From Paeniglutamicibacter psychrophenolicus (GTDB taxonomy: Bacteria; Actinomycetota; Actinomycetes; Actinomycetales; Micrococcaceae), in contig NZ_JAGIOE010000001.1 of the NCBI RefSeq assembly GCF_017876575.1, positions 1-64,000 on the forward strand: a stretch of DNA of 64,000 bases. The letters run 5' to 3'. The first letter of the stretch is position 1; each line of letters starts with the position of its first letter. The notes under the pieces were generated by a model. The model did not search any database. It saw only the letters and a program-made list of their open reading frames with translations, and was not told the origin of the DNA. The position numbers and the translations under genes are program-made. Positions 53,201-62,230 of this stretch are shown piece by piece.

Positions 53201-55405
53201 ATGAGCACCCCTCACCTTGAAACCCCCGCATCCACAAGCCTCGCCGAAACGACAGGTAGTTCCGAAGCCCCGGCCTCGGATGCCCTCGTGCAGAACGACA
53301 ATGTCCAAGCCGCCGAGAACACCGCCGAGGATCAATTCCTGTGGCTCGAGGAATTGGATTCGGACCGAGCCATGGACTGGGTGGTTGGCCAGAACGACCG
53401 CACCGAGGCGGAACTCTTCGACGCGGATTTCGCCGCCACCAAGGATGCCATCCTCACGGTGCTGGACGCCGCCGACAGGATCCCGATGGTCACCAAGCGC
53501 GGAGAGCACTACTACAACTTCTGGCGCGATTCGCAGCACCCCAAGGGCTTGTGGCGGCGCACCAGCTGGGAGTCGTACCTGCAACAGGAGCCGGAGTGGG
53601 AGGTCCTGCTGGATGTGGATGCCCTGGCAGCAGCCGAGGGAATCGACTGGGTCTACTCCGGGGCACAGATGCTTCGCCCGGCAAGCGGCAGGGAATACAC
53701 CCGGGCGCTGGTCAAGCTCTCCCCCGATGGCGGTGACCAGGTTCGCGTGCGGGAATTCGACCTGCCAACCCTGGCCTTTGTCCCCGGAGGTTTTGACCTG
53801 CCGGTCGCCAAGACCAACGTCTCCTGGGCGGATGCGGACACCTTGTTTGTCGCCACCGATGTCGGGGAAGGGTCGCTCACGCTGTCCTCGTATGCCCGCA
53901 CCGTGCGCCGCCTGTCGCGCGGCCACGAGCTGGCCGAGGCCGAGGAAATCTTCGCCGTCGACCAGTCGCACGTCCTGGCCTACGTTTCCCATGATTCGAC
54001 CCCGGGGTTCGAACGCGACGTGGCCCACGACGTCATCGATTTCTACAATTCCAAGACCTACGTTCGCAGCGGCGATGAGTGGGTGCACCTTGACGTCCCC
54101 ACCGACGTCGGGGTTTCGCTGCACCGTGGCTGGGTGATCTTCTCCCCGCAAACCCCGTGGACCCGCGAAGGTGTCACCCACATTCCCGGCTCACTGGTGC
54201 TGGCAGAACTCGACGGGTTCATGGCCGGCACCGGGGCCCTGCGCGAGATCTTTGTCCCCACGGACTCCACCTCCCTGCAATCCATTGACTTCACCGCCAG
54301 CCACATCCTGCTCAATGTCCTGCAAGACGTCTCATCCCAGATCCTCATCTGCGATCCCGCCCGCGGCTTCGAGCTTCGGCCTCTGGACATCGGTTCCCCG
54401 TTGCACAGCTTCAGCATCTCGGCCGTCGACGACGAGGATCCCGAATGCGGCGAGGACTTTTGGCTGTCCCTCACCGGTTTCCTCACACCCACCACCCTGG
54501 CACGCGGGACCGTCGGCTCGGACGCGGCCAACGCCGCAACCCCGCTGCCGGTAAAGAGCGCACCGGCTCGTTTCGATGCCGAAGACTTCGAGGTCTCCCA
54601 GCACTTTGCCGTTTCCGATGACGGAACCCGCGTCCCCTATTTCCAGGTGTCCCCGCGCGAGCTTCCGCTGGACGGGAAGAACCCGGTGCTGATGAACGGC
54701 TATGGCGGGTTCCAGGCCAGCCTGACCCCGAGCTACCTCGGTGCGTTGGGTCCCGGCTGGCTGGTTCGCCGCACTGAACAGGGCCGGCGCGGCAGCTACG
54801 TGGTGGCCAACATCCGCGGCGGCGGCGAGTACGGGCCGCGCTGGCACCGGGCTGCGCTGCGGGAAAACCGGCACCGCGCCTACGAGGACTTCGCGGCCAT
54901 TGCCCGCGACCTCATCAACCGCGGGGTCACCTCGCGCGAACACCTGGCCGCGACGGGACGTTCCAACGGCGGGCTGCTGATGGGCAACATGATCACCGGC
55001 TACCCCGAGCTTTTCGGGGCGATCTCCTGCGGTGTCCCCTTGTTGGACATGCGCAGGTACACGCGGCTGGCCGCCGGGCATTCATGGATTGCCGAGTACG
55101 GCGACCCGGATGTGCCCGCTGACTGGGAATTTGTTCGCACGTTCTCCCCGTACCACCGGCTCGACGATGCGCTCCCGAAGGGGGCCACCTACCCGGCCTC
55201 GCTGATTTGGAGCGCCACCAGTGACGACCGGGTCGGCCCGGTGCAGGCCCGGAAGATGGCGGCGAAGATGCTGGACATGGGTGTGGGCAATGTCCGCTAC
55301 CACGAGTCCCTTGACGGCGGACATGCCGGGGCCAGCGACAACGGCGCGACGGCGACCATGCTGGCAACCAGCTACGAATTCCTCTGGCGGCACGTCGCGG
55401 ACTAA
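53201..55405 (+). CDS. prolyl oligopeptidase family serine peptidase (S9)
   Basis: A 734-residue S9-family peptidase with a 45-residue Ala/Ser/Glu-rich N-terminus lacking an export signal. The N-terminal beta-propeller domain (about 45-480) begins FLWLEELDSDRAMDWVVGQN. The alpha/beta-hydrolase domain has nucleophile Ser588 in GRSNGGLLMGNM. The Asp is in SATSDDRVGPVQARKMAAKM and the His in LDGGHAGASDN. It is likely cytoplasmic and cleaves short peptides. Promoter not resolved; the gene is convergent with the 55407 gene, stops 1 nt apart. Confidence 0.93.
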   Translation: MSTPHLETPASTSLAETTGSSEAPASDALVQNDNVQAAENTAEDQFLWLEELDSDRAMDWVVGQNDRTEAELFDADFAATKDAILTVLDAADRIPMVTKRGEHYYNFWRDSQHPKGLWRRTSWESYLQQEPEWEVLLDVDALAAAEGIDWVYSGAQMLRPASGREYTRALVKLSPDGGDQVRVREFDLPTLAFVPGGFDLPVAKTNVSWADADTLFVATDVGEGSLTLSSYARTVRRLSRGHELAEAEEIFAVDQSHVLAYVSHDSTPGFERDVAHDVIDFYNSKTYVRSGDEWVHLDVPTDVGVSLHRGWVIFSPQTPWTREGVTHIPGSLVLAELDGFMAGTGALREIFVPTDSTSLQSIDFTASHILLNVLQDVSSQILICDPARGFELRPLDIGSPLHSFSISAVDDEDPECGEDFWLSLTGFLTPTTLARGTVGSDAANAATPLPVKSAPARFDAEDFEVSQHFAVSDDGTRVPYFQVSPRELPLDGKNPVLMNGYGGFQASLTPSYLGALGPGWLVRRTEQGRRGSYVVANIRGGGEYGPRWHRAALRENRHRAYEDFAAIARDLINRGVTSREHLAATGRSNGGLLMGNMITGYPELFGAISCGVPLLDMRRYTRLAAGHSWIAEYGDPDVPADWEFVRTFSPYHRLDDALPKGATYPASLIWSATSDDRVGPVQARKMAAKMLDMGVGNVRYHESLDGGHAGASDNGATATMLATSYEFLWRHVAD

Positions 55406-55406
55406 T

Positions 55407-55823
55407 TCATCTTGCGGTGCGCTTGCCGCCCGGGTCGTCGAGTGCGGCATCGAGGCGCTTGAGCAGACGATGGCTCAGCCGGACTTCGTGGGGCAACTCG
55501 CGAAGCTCGGCGGGGCCGATGTCGAGATCTTGTTGTTCCAGGATTTCACTCAGGAATTCCCAATACTCCGTGGCCATGTCTTCTTCGTCTTGGTCCTCCG
55601 TCGGGGCATCGGGTCCCATGACATCGAATGCTCTCTTTTCGATGTCGTCAACCGATGCATCCGCCCAGTGCTGGCTGATCGACCACCCGCGATTGTCGAG
55701 CAGCAGGACGCTGCCGCCGTCCTCCAACAGCAGCCCCAGCCGGGCAGCCACCGAAACACGGCTTTTGTCGGGCGAGCTGTAGTCGAGGTCCGCCACGGTC
55801 ACCAGTTTGAAAGCACTTGCCAT
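55407..55823 (-). CDS. conserved hypothetical protein
   Basis: A 138-residue acidic protein without membrane segments. It has an N-terminal beta-rich part (LVTVADLDYSSPDKSRVSVAARLGLLLEDGGSVLLLDNRGWSI) and a helical C-terminus with HEVRLSHRLLKRLDAAL. No family recognised. Its stop is 1 nt from that of the convergent S9 peptidase. Confidence 0.7.
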   Translation of the reverse strand: MASAFKLVTVADLDYSSPDKSRVSVAARLGLLLEDGGSVLLLDNRGWSISQHWADASVDDIEKRAFDVMGPDAPTEDQDEEDMATEYWEFLSEILEQQDLDIGPAELRELPHEVRLSHRLLKRLDAALDDPGGKRTAR

Positions 55824-55909
55824 GTGGCCAACGTTAGCGCGTCAGGCCTCCGGTTGGCGGCGGCAGTTGGTCGTTCCCGCGCGGTTGTTGCGGCCCTTTC
55901 GGTCTCGTT

Positions 55910-55938
55910 TTGTGCGGCGCGCCAGCTTTGGGTAGTCT
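55910..55938 (+). promoter_or_regulatory. promoter of tRNA-Ser(GCU)
   Basis: TTGTGC (55910-55915) and TAGTCT (55933-55938), spacing 17 bp, end 23 bp before the tRNA gene. Confidence 0.6.
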
Positions 55939-55961
55939 AGGGGAGCTGGAAACAGCAATAT

Positions 55962-56050
55962 GGACACGTGCCAGAGCGGCCGAATGGGCTTCACTGCTAA
56001 TGAAGTGTCGGGGTTATACTCGACCGGGGGTTCAAATCCCCCCGTGTCCG
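55962..56050 (+). tRNA. tRNA-Ser (anticodon GCU)
   Basis: An 89-nt class II tRNA. Acceptor arms are GGACACG and CGTGTCC with discriminator G. The anticodon stem CTTCA/TGAAG encloses CTGCTAA with anticodon GCT. It has a long variable arm and a T arm GGGGGTTCAAATCCCCC. CCA is not encoded. It is intact, unlike the tRNA-Ser(UGA) locus that hosts the element. Confidence 0.97.
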
Positions 56051-56053
56051 CTG

Positions 56054-56082
56054 AAACAGTCTCGATTCGTCGGGGCTGTTTT
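56054..56082 (+). terminator. terminator of tRNA-Ser(GCU)
   Basis: Stem AAACAGTC / GGCTGTTT with a T-rich tail directly after the tRNA. Confidence 0.6.
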
Positions 56083-56215
56083 CGTTTAACCTGCCGGACC
56101 CGCCGTCGCCGGAAAATTGCCGCGACAAAGACAAAAAACCGCGTATACCCGGCCCCTTCGGGGAGCCAAGTGCACGCGGCCTCAAGCGGTCCCCTTGGGG
56201 ATCCCGCCCAGGGAA

Positions 56216-57181
56216 CTACTTGTCGCCGTCCCCGAATGCGTTGAGCAGGGTTCGCACCATCTCATCGGGCAGGCCCGTGTGGCGGACGACGATGGTGGTT
56301 GCCTCGTCCAGCTCACCCAGGCGCAAGTGGTCCAGCAGTTCCGAGCGCTCGGGTTCCACCAGGTCGTTGATGCTGAATTTCACCTCGCCGTCCGGTCCCT
56401 GCCCCTCGAAGCTGAAGTCGGCAATATTTGCGGTTGAGGCCTGGCCTCCACCCAAAGGGGAAGCCGCAAGCATCTTCAGGATCTCGGCCTGCTCCAGGCC
56501 CGAATGCTTGGCAATGAGTCCCGCGGCCCCGGGCAGGTCGTTGTCCCGCACCAGCGACAGGAACTGGTCGTATTCCGCCGGCGGCAGGTCCTCGCTGGCG
56601 AATTCCCGGGATTCCCCGTCCACCAGGTACGAGACCTTGAACTGTGTCGAGGTCCGTTCCGCTTCGCTTCCGAATTCCTCCGCCCATTCGCTGGGCACCA
56701 CCCATGCGTCCTCGAGGTTCTGCTCATTCGCGGAAGCCGGAGCGGAGTCATTGGGCGGGACGGGCTCGCTCGGGATGCTGGCCGCCGCGCTGGGCTCCTG
56801 CACCTGCGGGACCTGGGGCTCCGCAGCCTTGGCCGCATCGCGTTCCGCTTCGAGCTGCTGGGCAACGGTGGGTCCGAGGTCTGGTTCCTTGCGGACCTGT
56901 GGGAAACGTTCCAGGCTTCGCACCGCGATGATGCTGGCCTTGTAGCCTTCCCCGGTCATGGCCTTGTAGTTTTGCACCGCTGCCATGAAATCGCCCTGGG
57001 CCAAGGACTTGTAGACGGCTCGGTGTCCTTCTCCGGTCAGGTGCGCGGCGGCGGCCTGCGCCGATTCCGGGGTGATTGCAGCAGAAACCTCGGCCGAGTT
57101 CTTGATACGCAGCTTCTTCAGTCCCATCCACGCAAGTCCGAGAATGAGCAGCGGGACGACGACCCAAAGCAGAATTTCCAT
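56216..57181 (-). CDS. membrane-anchored hypothetical protein
   Basis: A 321-residue protein with one N-terminal transmembrane helix (about residues 3-21, ILLWVVVPLLILGLAWMGL) and a cytoplasmic-type acidic body. A first helical region (45-105: AQAAAAHLTGEGHRAVYKSLAQGDFMAAVQNYKAMTG) is followed by a Pro/Ala/Glu linker (105-170) and two repeated helical units near the C-terminus, each with a similar pattern (PAEYDQFLSLVRDNDLPGAAGLIAKHSGLEQAEILKML and PERSELLDHLRLGELDEATTIVVRHTGLPDEMVRTLL). The repeats suggest a duplicated domain. No named family; function unknown. Confidence 0.8.
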   Translation of the reverse strand: MEILLWVVVPLLILGLAWMGLKKLRIKNSAEVSAAITPESAQAAAAHLTGEGHRAVYKSLAQGDFMAAVQNYKAMTGEGYKASIIAVRSLERFPQVRKEPDLGPTVAQQLEAERDAAKAAEPQVPQVQEPSAAASIPSEPVPPNDSAPASANEQNLEDAWVVPSEWAEEFGSEAERTSTQFKVSYLVDGESREFASEDLPPAEYDQFLSLVRDNDLPGAAGLIAKHSGLEQAEILKMLAASPLGGGQASTANIADFSFEGQGPDGEVKFSINDLVEPERSELLDHLRLGELDEATTIVVRHTGLPDEMVRTLLNAFGDGDK

Positions 57182-57439
57182 ATCTCTAGCGTACGGCCCG
57201 GCGAGACCCAGCGCTAAGTTGCAAGGGCCAAAGGTTGTCCCTGCCCGGACCCGCAGGCCATGTTCTATCGGCCGCTTCTACCCAAATACCAGAGCGCTCC
57301 GAGGCGGGTGTCCTCCTCCAGGTCTGTTCAATTGGCAATCGGGTCGTGTTGCCGCTGCCAAGCCCGCGGCAACACGACCCGAGTCCCCCCGTATTCACTT
57401 TTGCCGGTGGACCGGTACTCCTTGTGGCCGGGTCCGAAC

Positions 57440-57688
57440 TCAGACCACCAGCGGCACTTCGTAAATCTCGTCGGCCAGGTGGCCGGCCCGCTCGTGGACC
57501 CGCTGGACCGCCTCAGCGGAGGGGCCTTCGGAGAGGCAGAAAATCTTCCCGCTGACCGGGTCGGCCCACGCCCTCTTGAACTCCACGCCTTCCTCGCCCT
57601 GAAGGGCAAGATCAGCCTCGTGCGCAGCCTTGAGGTCCGCTGCGGACAAGCCCTGCATGTGGTTGTGGACATCCATGAATTCAGCCAT
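57440..57688 (-). CDS. DUF4242/SCO4226-type nickel-binding protein
   Basis: An 82-residue protein matching the DUF4242 family, of which Streptomyces SCO4226 is a nickel-binding dimer. It begins MAEFMDVHNHMQGLSAADLKAAHEADLALQGEEGVEFKRAWADP and includes CLSEGPSAEAVQRVHERAGHLADEIYEV. The Met-His cluster and Cys60-region fit ligands of a small ferredoxin-like dimer. The ATG at 57688 follows GGAAG; a longer frame upstream is not supported. Confidence 0.88.
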   Translation of the reverse strand: MAEFMDVHNHMQGLSAADLKAAHEADLALQGEEGVEFKRAWADPVSGKIFCLSEGPSAEAVQRVHERAGHLADEIYEVPLVV

Positions 57689-57857
57689 AGCAACACTTCC
57701 TTGGATTGTGGCAAACGCATTCATGACTCTGCGTTGGCCCCATTCTAGGAGCAGCTCGGACGCATAAACATAGCTGCCGGCCACGAATCCTGCCGCCGGC
57801 CGCCACCCTGCCGGCACGGCTCGAATCCTGCGGAAACGTGCCGCCTTGCAAACGCCG

Positions 57858-59993
57858 CTAGCCGGCCACTCCCAGCACAAACGGAAGCACCCCGGGGGCC
57901 CCGGCCTCGCGCAGTATCCTGGCTGCCTCGGTCATCGACCACCGACTGTCGGCCAGGTCGTCGAGGAGCAGGATCGGGCCCGGGGCGCCGGCCAACTTCT
58001 CGGCCATTTCGGCGGGAACCACAAACTGGTCCCAGACCGCGGCGAGCCTGAAGGCCGAGTTGCCGCCCGAGCCGCCGCGCGGCCCATGGTCCCGGTATTC
58101 CAGCTGCCCCAGATACGGCAGCCGGCCGATGGTGGAAATGCCTTGGGCAAACGATCCAACCAGTTGCGGGCGGGACCGCGAGGGCATTGAGACCACCGCG
58201 ACTGGCCTGGTCGACCATTTCCACTCGCTGAGCACCTTCACGCAGGCATCGAGCATGGCCTGGGGCACCGGTGCATCCGGCTCGTCCGCGCTTTCGAGCA
58301 GGGCGCGCAACCGGCCGCCCCAGCCCAGATCGGTCAACCGGGCCAGGGCCCGTCCGTCCTCGGCCTGGAACCCGGGGGCGATCTTGCCCTTGAGCGGAAC
58401 ACCCAGTTTTTCCATGCCGCCGGGATACATCCGGCGTGCCTCAACCAGGGCACCAACCCTGCCCAGGGCAGTCTGCGCCGAGTCCTTGGCCGAGGCCTGG
58501 ATGTCATCGCTGAACCAGACACCCGCGCAGTTGTCGCAGCGACCGCACGGGGCAGCCGCCGGGTCGTCAAGGGCGCGGGAGAGGAATTCCATGCGGCAGG
58601 TCTTCAGGTTTTCGTAGTCGAGCATCGCGTTCTGCTCGGCCACGCGGGCGGCGGCCACCCGGGTGTAGCGTTCGGCGTCGTAGAACCACTGGGCGCCCGA
58701 ACCAATCCACCCTCCGGAGACCCGCTCCACGGCGCCATCCACGGCCAGCACCTTCAGCAGCAGCTCGAGCGGCGTGCGCTTGATGTTGACCCGGGCCTCG
58801 AGCGCGGGCACCGACAGCGGCCCCGTCGTAGCGGCGAGTTCCTGCAGCACGGCATTGGCCTTCTGCTGGTCCGGCATGGAACTGGTGGCGAAGTAGCGCC
58901 AGATCTCGCGATCCTCCGGACCGGGCAGCAGCAGCACGTCTGCGTTGATGCTGCCACGACCGGCACGGCCCACCTGCTGGTAGTAGGCCACCGGGGAGCT
59001 GGGTGCCCCGACGTGGATGACAAACCCGAGGTCCGGCTTGTCAAAGCCCATGCCCAGCGCGCTGGTGGCCACCAGCGCCTTGACCTCGTTGTTCTTCAGC
59101 GCGGTTTCGGCGCGGTGGCGTTCTTCGGTGTCGGTGCGACCCGAGTACGCGAGCACCTTGTGCCCGGCCTCGGCCAGCAACCGGGTGATGTCCTCGGCGG
59201 CGGAGACGGTCAGCGTGTAGATGATGCCCGAGCCGTGGAAGTCGTTCAGGTGGCTCAGCAGCCAGGCGAATTGCGAGCGCGGCGAGGCCAGGCGAAGCAC
59301 GCCCAGGCGCAGGGACTCGCGGGCCAGCGAGCCGCGCAGCGTGAAGACCTCGGTGCCTCCCACGGCCAATTGCTCCTGCACGTCGTGGACCACCCGCTCG
59401 TTGGCCGTGGCGGTGGTGGCCAGCACCGGGACATTGCCCGGCAACGCCTGGATGAGGTCCTTGATGCGGCGGTAGTCGGGTCGGAAGTCATGGCCCCAGT
59501 CGGAGATGCAGTGCGCCTCGTCGATGACCAGCAGGCCCATCCGCGCCACCAGCGCCGGCAGCTGGGTGTCGCGGAAGACCGGGTTGTTCAGCCGCTCCGG
59601 GGACACCAGCAGCACGTCCAGTTCGTCGTTGTCGAGCTTCTGGGCGATCGACTGCCAGTCCAGGGCGTTGGCGGAGTTGATGGCCTCTGCCCGCACCCCG
59701 GCCCGGGAGGCGGCGGCGACCTGGTCGCGCATCAACGCCAGCAGCGGGGAGACGATCAGCGTCGGCCCGGCCCCGCGTGCCCGCAGCAGCAGCGAGGCCA
59801 CGAAGTACACGGCGGATTTTCCCCAGCCGGTGCGCTGCACCACCAGCGCCCGACGGCCCCCGGCCACCAGGGCCTCGATGGCCTCGAACTGGCCGTCGTG
59901 GAACTGCGCATCGTCCCGGCCGACCAGGGAACGCAGGATGGAAGTGGCAGCGGAGCGCAAGTCCGAATCAATGCTGGGTGTATAGGCGTCCAT
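57858..59993 (-). CDS. RecQ family ATP-dependent DNA helicase with C-terminal phosphoribosyltransferase-like domain
   Basis: A 711-residue helicase. The N-terminal half has Walker A QRTGWGKSA, DEAH box VIDEAHCISDWGHDFRP, TATAN, and motif VI YYQQVGRAGRGS. A RecQ zinc region with four Cys (CRMEFL ... CGRCDNC) follows. The last about 180 residues contain GPILLLDDLADSRWSMTEAARILREAGA, which has the acidic PRPP-loop pattern of phosphoribosyltransferases, with no HRDC domain seen. This fusion is known in actinobacterial RecQ relatives and its purpose is unclear. The ATG at 59993 is preferred to an upstream in-frame ATG. Divergent from manB. Confidence 0.92.
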   Translation of the reverse strand: MDAYTPSIDSDLRSAATSILRSLVGRDDAQFHDGQFEAIEALVAGGRRALVVQRTGWGKSAVYFVASLLLRARGAGPTLIVSPLLALMRDQVAAASRAGVRAEAINSANALDWQSIAQKLDNDELDVLLVSPERLNNPVFRDTQLPALVARMGLLVIDEAHCISDWGHDFRPDYRRIKDLIQALPGNVPVLATTATANERVVHDVQEQLAVGGTEVFTLRGSLARESLRLGVLRLASPRSQFAWLLSHLNDFHGSGIIYTLTVSAAEDITRLLAEAGHKVLAYSGRTDTEERHRAETALKNNEVKALVATSALGMGFDKPDLGFVIHVGAPSSPVAYYQQVGRAGRGSINADVLLLPGPEDREIWRYFATSSMPDQQKANAVLQELAATTGPLSVPALEARVNIKRTPLELLLKVLAVDGAVERVSGGWIGSGAQWFYDAERYTRVAAARVAEQNAMLDYENLKTCRMEFLSRALDDPAAAPCGRCDNCAGVWFSDDIQASAKDSAQTALGRVGALVEARRMYPGGMEKLGVPLKGKIAPGFQAEDGRALARLTDLGWGGRLRALLESADEPDAPVPQAMLDACVKVLSEWKWSTRPVAVVSMPSRSRPQLVGSFAQGISTIGRLPYLGQLEYRDHGPRGGSGGNSAFRLAAVWDQFVVPAEMAEKLAGAPGPILLLDDLADSRWSMTEAARILREAGAPGVLPFVLGVAG

Positions 59994-60112
59994 GGCCCCC
60001 AGTATTCCAGTGTCCACCGACACTTGCCCCCACCGGGCAAATGCCGCACCTATGGCACTACTCACCTTCATTGCGCCAATTCCCCGGAGCATCGGGCCAA
60101 CCGGATAAGCTC

Positions 60113-61534
60113 ATGGGTGTGAGTGTGGAAATCGATCTTTCAGAGTCCTTCAAGGCCTACGACGTGCGCGGCATCGTCGGGGCCACCATTAACGCCGAGG
60201 CGGTCGAGGCCATTGGCGCCGCATTCGTCGACGTGTTGGGCCTGTCCGGACAGGACGTCCTGGTCGGCGGGGACATGCGCCCCTCCTCCCCCGAATTTTC
60301 CGCTGCCTTCGCGCGCGGGGCCGCCTACCGCGGTGCCAACCCGAAGATGCTCGGGTTGATCTCCACCGACGAGCTGTACTACGCCGCCGGCTCGCTGGGT
60401 TGCGCCGGGGTGGTGTTCACCGCCAGCCACAACCCGGCCGCCTACAACGGCATCAAGATGGCCAAGGCAGGCGCCGTGCCGGTGTCCTCCGACACCGGGC
60501 TCTTCGACATCCGCGACCTGGCCCAGTCCTACCTGGACGAGGGCCTGCCGGTGTCCACCGAGGCCCCCGAGGGGACCGTCGCAGAGATCGACGTGCTGGC
60601 GGACTACGCCGCCTACCTGCGCGAACTGGTCGACCTGACGGGCATCCGCCCGCTGAAGGTCGTGGTCGATGCGGCCAACGGCATGGGCGGGCTCACCACC
60701 CCCGCGGTGCTCGGCGACACCCTGCTGCCGGGATTGCCGCTGGAAATCATCGAGATGTACTTCGAGCTCGACGGCACCTTCCCCAACCACCCGGCCAACC
60801 CGCTGGAACCGGAGAACCTGCGCGATTTGCGGGCCGCGGTCATCAAGCACGGCGCCGACATCGGCCTGGCCTTCGACGGGGACGCGGACCGCTGCTTCGT
60901 GATCGACGAATTGGGCAACCCGGTCTCCCCATCGGCGGTCACCGCGCTGGTCGCCGTGCGCGAGATTGCCCGGGCCCGGGCCGCGGGCGAGGACACCCCG
61001 GTGATCATCCACAACCTGATCACCTCCCGCGCGGTGCCCGAGGCCGTCGCCGCGGCCGGCGGCCGCCCGGTGGTCACCCGCGTGGGGCACTCCTTCATCA
61101 AGGCCGTCATGGCGCAGGAAGGCGCGGTCTTCGGCGGGGAGCACTCGGCCCACTACTACTTCCGCGACTTCTACAACGCGGACACCGGCATGCTCGCGGC
61201 GATGCACGTGCTGGCGGCGCTGGGCCACCAGGACACCCCGTTGAGCGAGTTCGCCGCGGAGTACGAGCCCTATGTTTCCTCCGGCGAGATCAACTCCGAG
61301 GTCCAGGACAAGGCCGGGGCCGTGGCCCGCGTGCTGGCGGAATTCACCGATGCCCCGGTCACGGTCACCCGCATGGACGGCACCACCGTGGCAGCCACCG
61401 ACGGGTCGTACTGGTTCAACCTGCGCCCCTCGAACACCGAACCCTTCCTCCGCTACAACGGAGAAGCAATAGACACCGCGACCATGGAATCCATCCGCAA
61501 CCAGGTCCTCTCAATCGTCAGGAGCAACGCATGA
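60113..61534 (+). CDS. manB: phosphomannomutase/phosphoglucomutase
   Basis: A 473-residue alpha-D-phosphohexomutase with the four-domain layout. The phosphoserine is in FTASHNPAAYNGIK, the metal loop is FDGDADRCF, the sugar-binding loop GEHSAHYYF and the phosphate-binding loop RPSNTEPFLRYN. It makes mannose 1-phosphate (and/or glucose 1-phosphate) for nucleotide sugars. The start is ATG 60113 or GTG 60119. It overlaps the next gene by 4 nt and is divergent from recQ. Confidence 0.93.
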   Translation: MGVSVEIDLSESFKAYDVRGIVGATINAEAVEAIGAAFVDVLGLSGQDVLVGGDMRPSSPEFSAAFARGAAYRGANPKMLGLISTDELYYAAGSLGCAGVVFTASHNPAAYNGIKMAKAGAVPVSSDTGLFDIRDLAQSYLDEGLPVSTEAPEGTVAEIDVLADYAAYLRELVDLTGIRPLKVVVDAANGMGGLTTPAVLGDTLLPGLPLEIIEMYFELDGTFPNHPANPLEPENLRDLRAAVIKHGADIGLAFDGDADRCFVIDELGNPVSPSAVTALVAVREIARARAAGEDTPVIIHNLITSRAVPEAVAAAGGRPVVTRVGHSFIKAVMAQEGAVFGGEHSAHYYFRDFYNADTGMLAAMHVLAALGHQDTPLSEFAAEYEPYVSSGEINSEVQDKAGAVARVLAEFTDAPVTVTRMDGTTVAATDGSYWFNLRPSNTEPFLRYNGEAIDTATMESIRNQVLSIVRSNA

Positions 61535-62013
61535 GCACCCCCGAAAACAAGATCGCCGAACTCGACGAGGCCGCCCAGGCCGAGCTGAACAAGGTCCTGG
61601 GCACCGCCCTGGGCGTGGCCCGCGAACAGCTGGAGGAACAAGGCGTCTTCTTGCCCTTCGCCATCGCCGTGGAACCGGCCACCGAGGAAAACGCCGAGCC
61701 GGAACTGCGCCTTCTGGCCGTCCAGCCCACCGAGGACCTCGACGACCCGGAAGCCGACATCGACGCCGAGGTCATGATGGCCGATCTCGTCCAGCTGCTG
61801 CAGGACCAGCGCGATTCCTTCAACGCCGTGGCCTTCGTCTCGGATGTCACCTTGCTGGATGACGCCACGGACGCCGTGCACGTACTGGCAGAACACCGCA
61901 ACGGCGGTTCGGTCGCCATCGTGCAGCCCTACACCGCACCGGATCCGGAAACCGGGATCTGGGAGTTCTCCGAGCCCAGCGCCGAGGGCGGCCAGATCCA
62001 GGTCTGGGCCTAA
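61531..62013 (+). CDS. conserved hypothetical protein downstream of manB
   Basis: A 160-residue acidic cytoplasmic protein (many Glu, Asp and Ala) with three alternating helical and strand regions, including LPFAIAVEPATEENAEPELRLLAVQP and GGSVAIVQPYTAPDPETGIWEFSEP. It is coupled to manB by an ATGA overlap. No family name assigned. It ends before a strong terminator. Confidence 0.78.
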   Translation: MSTPENKIAELDEAAQAELNKVLGTALGVAREQLEEQGVFLPFAIAVEPATEENAEPELRLLAVQPTEDLDDPEADIDAEVMMADLVQLLQDQRDSFNAVAFVSDVTLLDDATDAVHVLAEHRNGGSVAIVQPYTAPDPETGIWEFSEPSAEGGQIQVWA

Positions 62014-62035
62014 TCCCCCCGATTGTTTTCCGGCC

Positions 62036-62072
62036 TGTGGCCCGGAACCGGTTCCCCGGTTCCGGGCCACCG
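62036..62072 (+). terminator. terminator downstream of manB operon
   Basis: Stem GTGGCCCGGAACCGG with its complement, about 25 nt after the last stop codon. Confidence 0.8.
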
Positions 62073-62230
62073 GTCTTTGTACTGCTGTTCCCGGCATGGC
62101 GACGCGGAGCAGGAACGCCAGGGGCCGCCAAACACGATCGAAGCGTTTGCTGGAGCAATGCCGGACGGGCACCGGCTGCCCGAGGTCTGGATCACGGCGC
62201 AGGAATCCAACACCTGCGAGAATGGGACAC

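Noticed and set aside
59013-60122. A 369-codon plus-strand frame over recQ
   Set aside because: Rich in Gln, Arg, His and Gly with no domain; antisense to helicase motifs.
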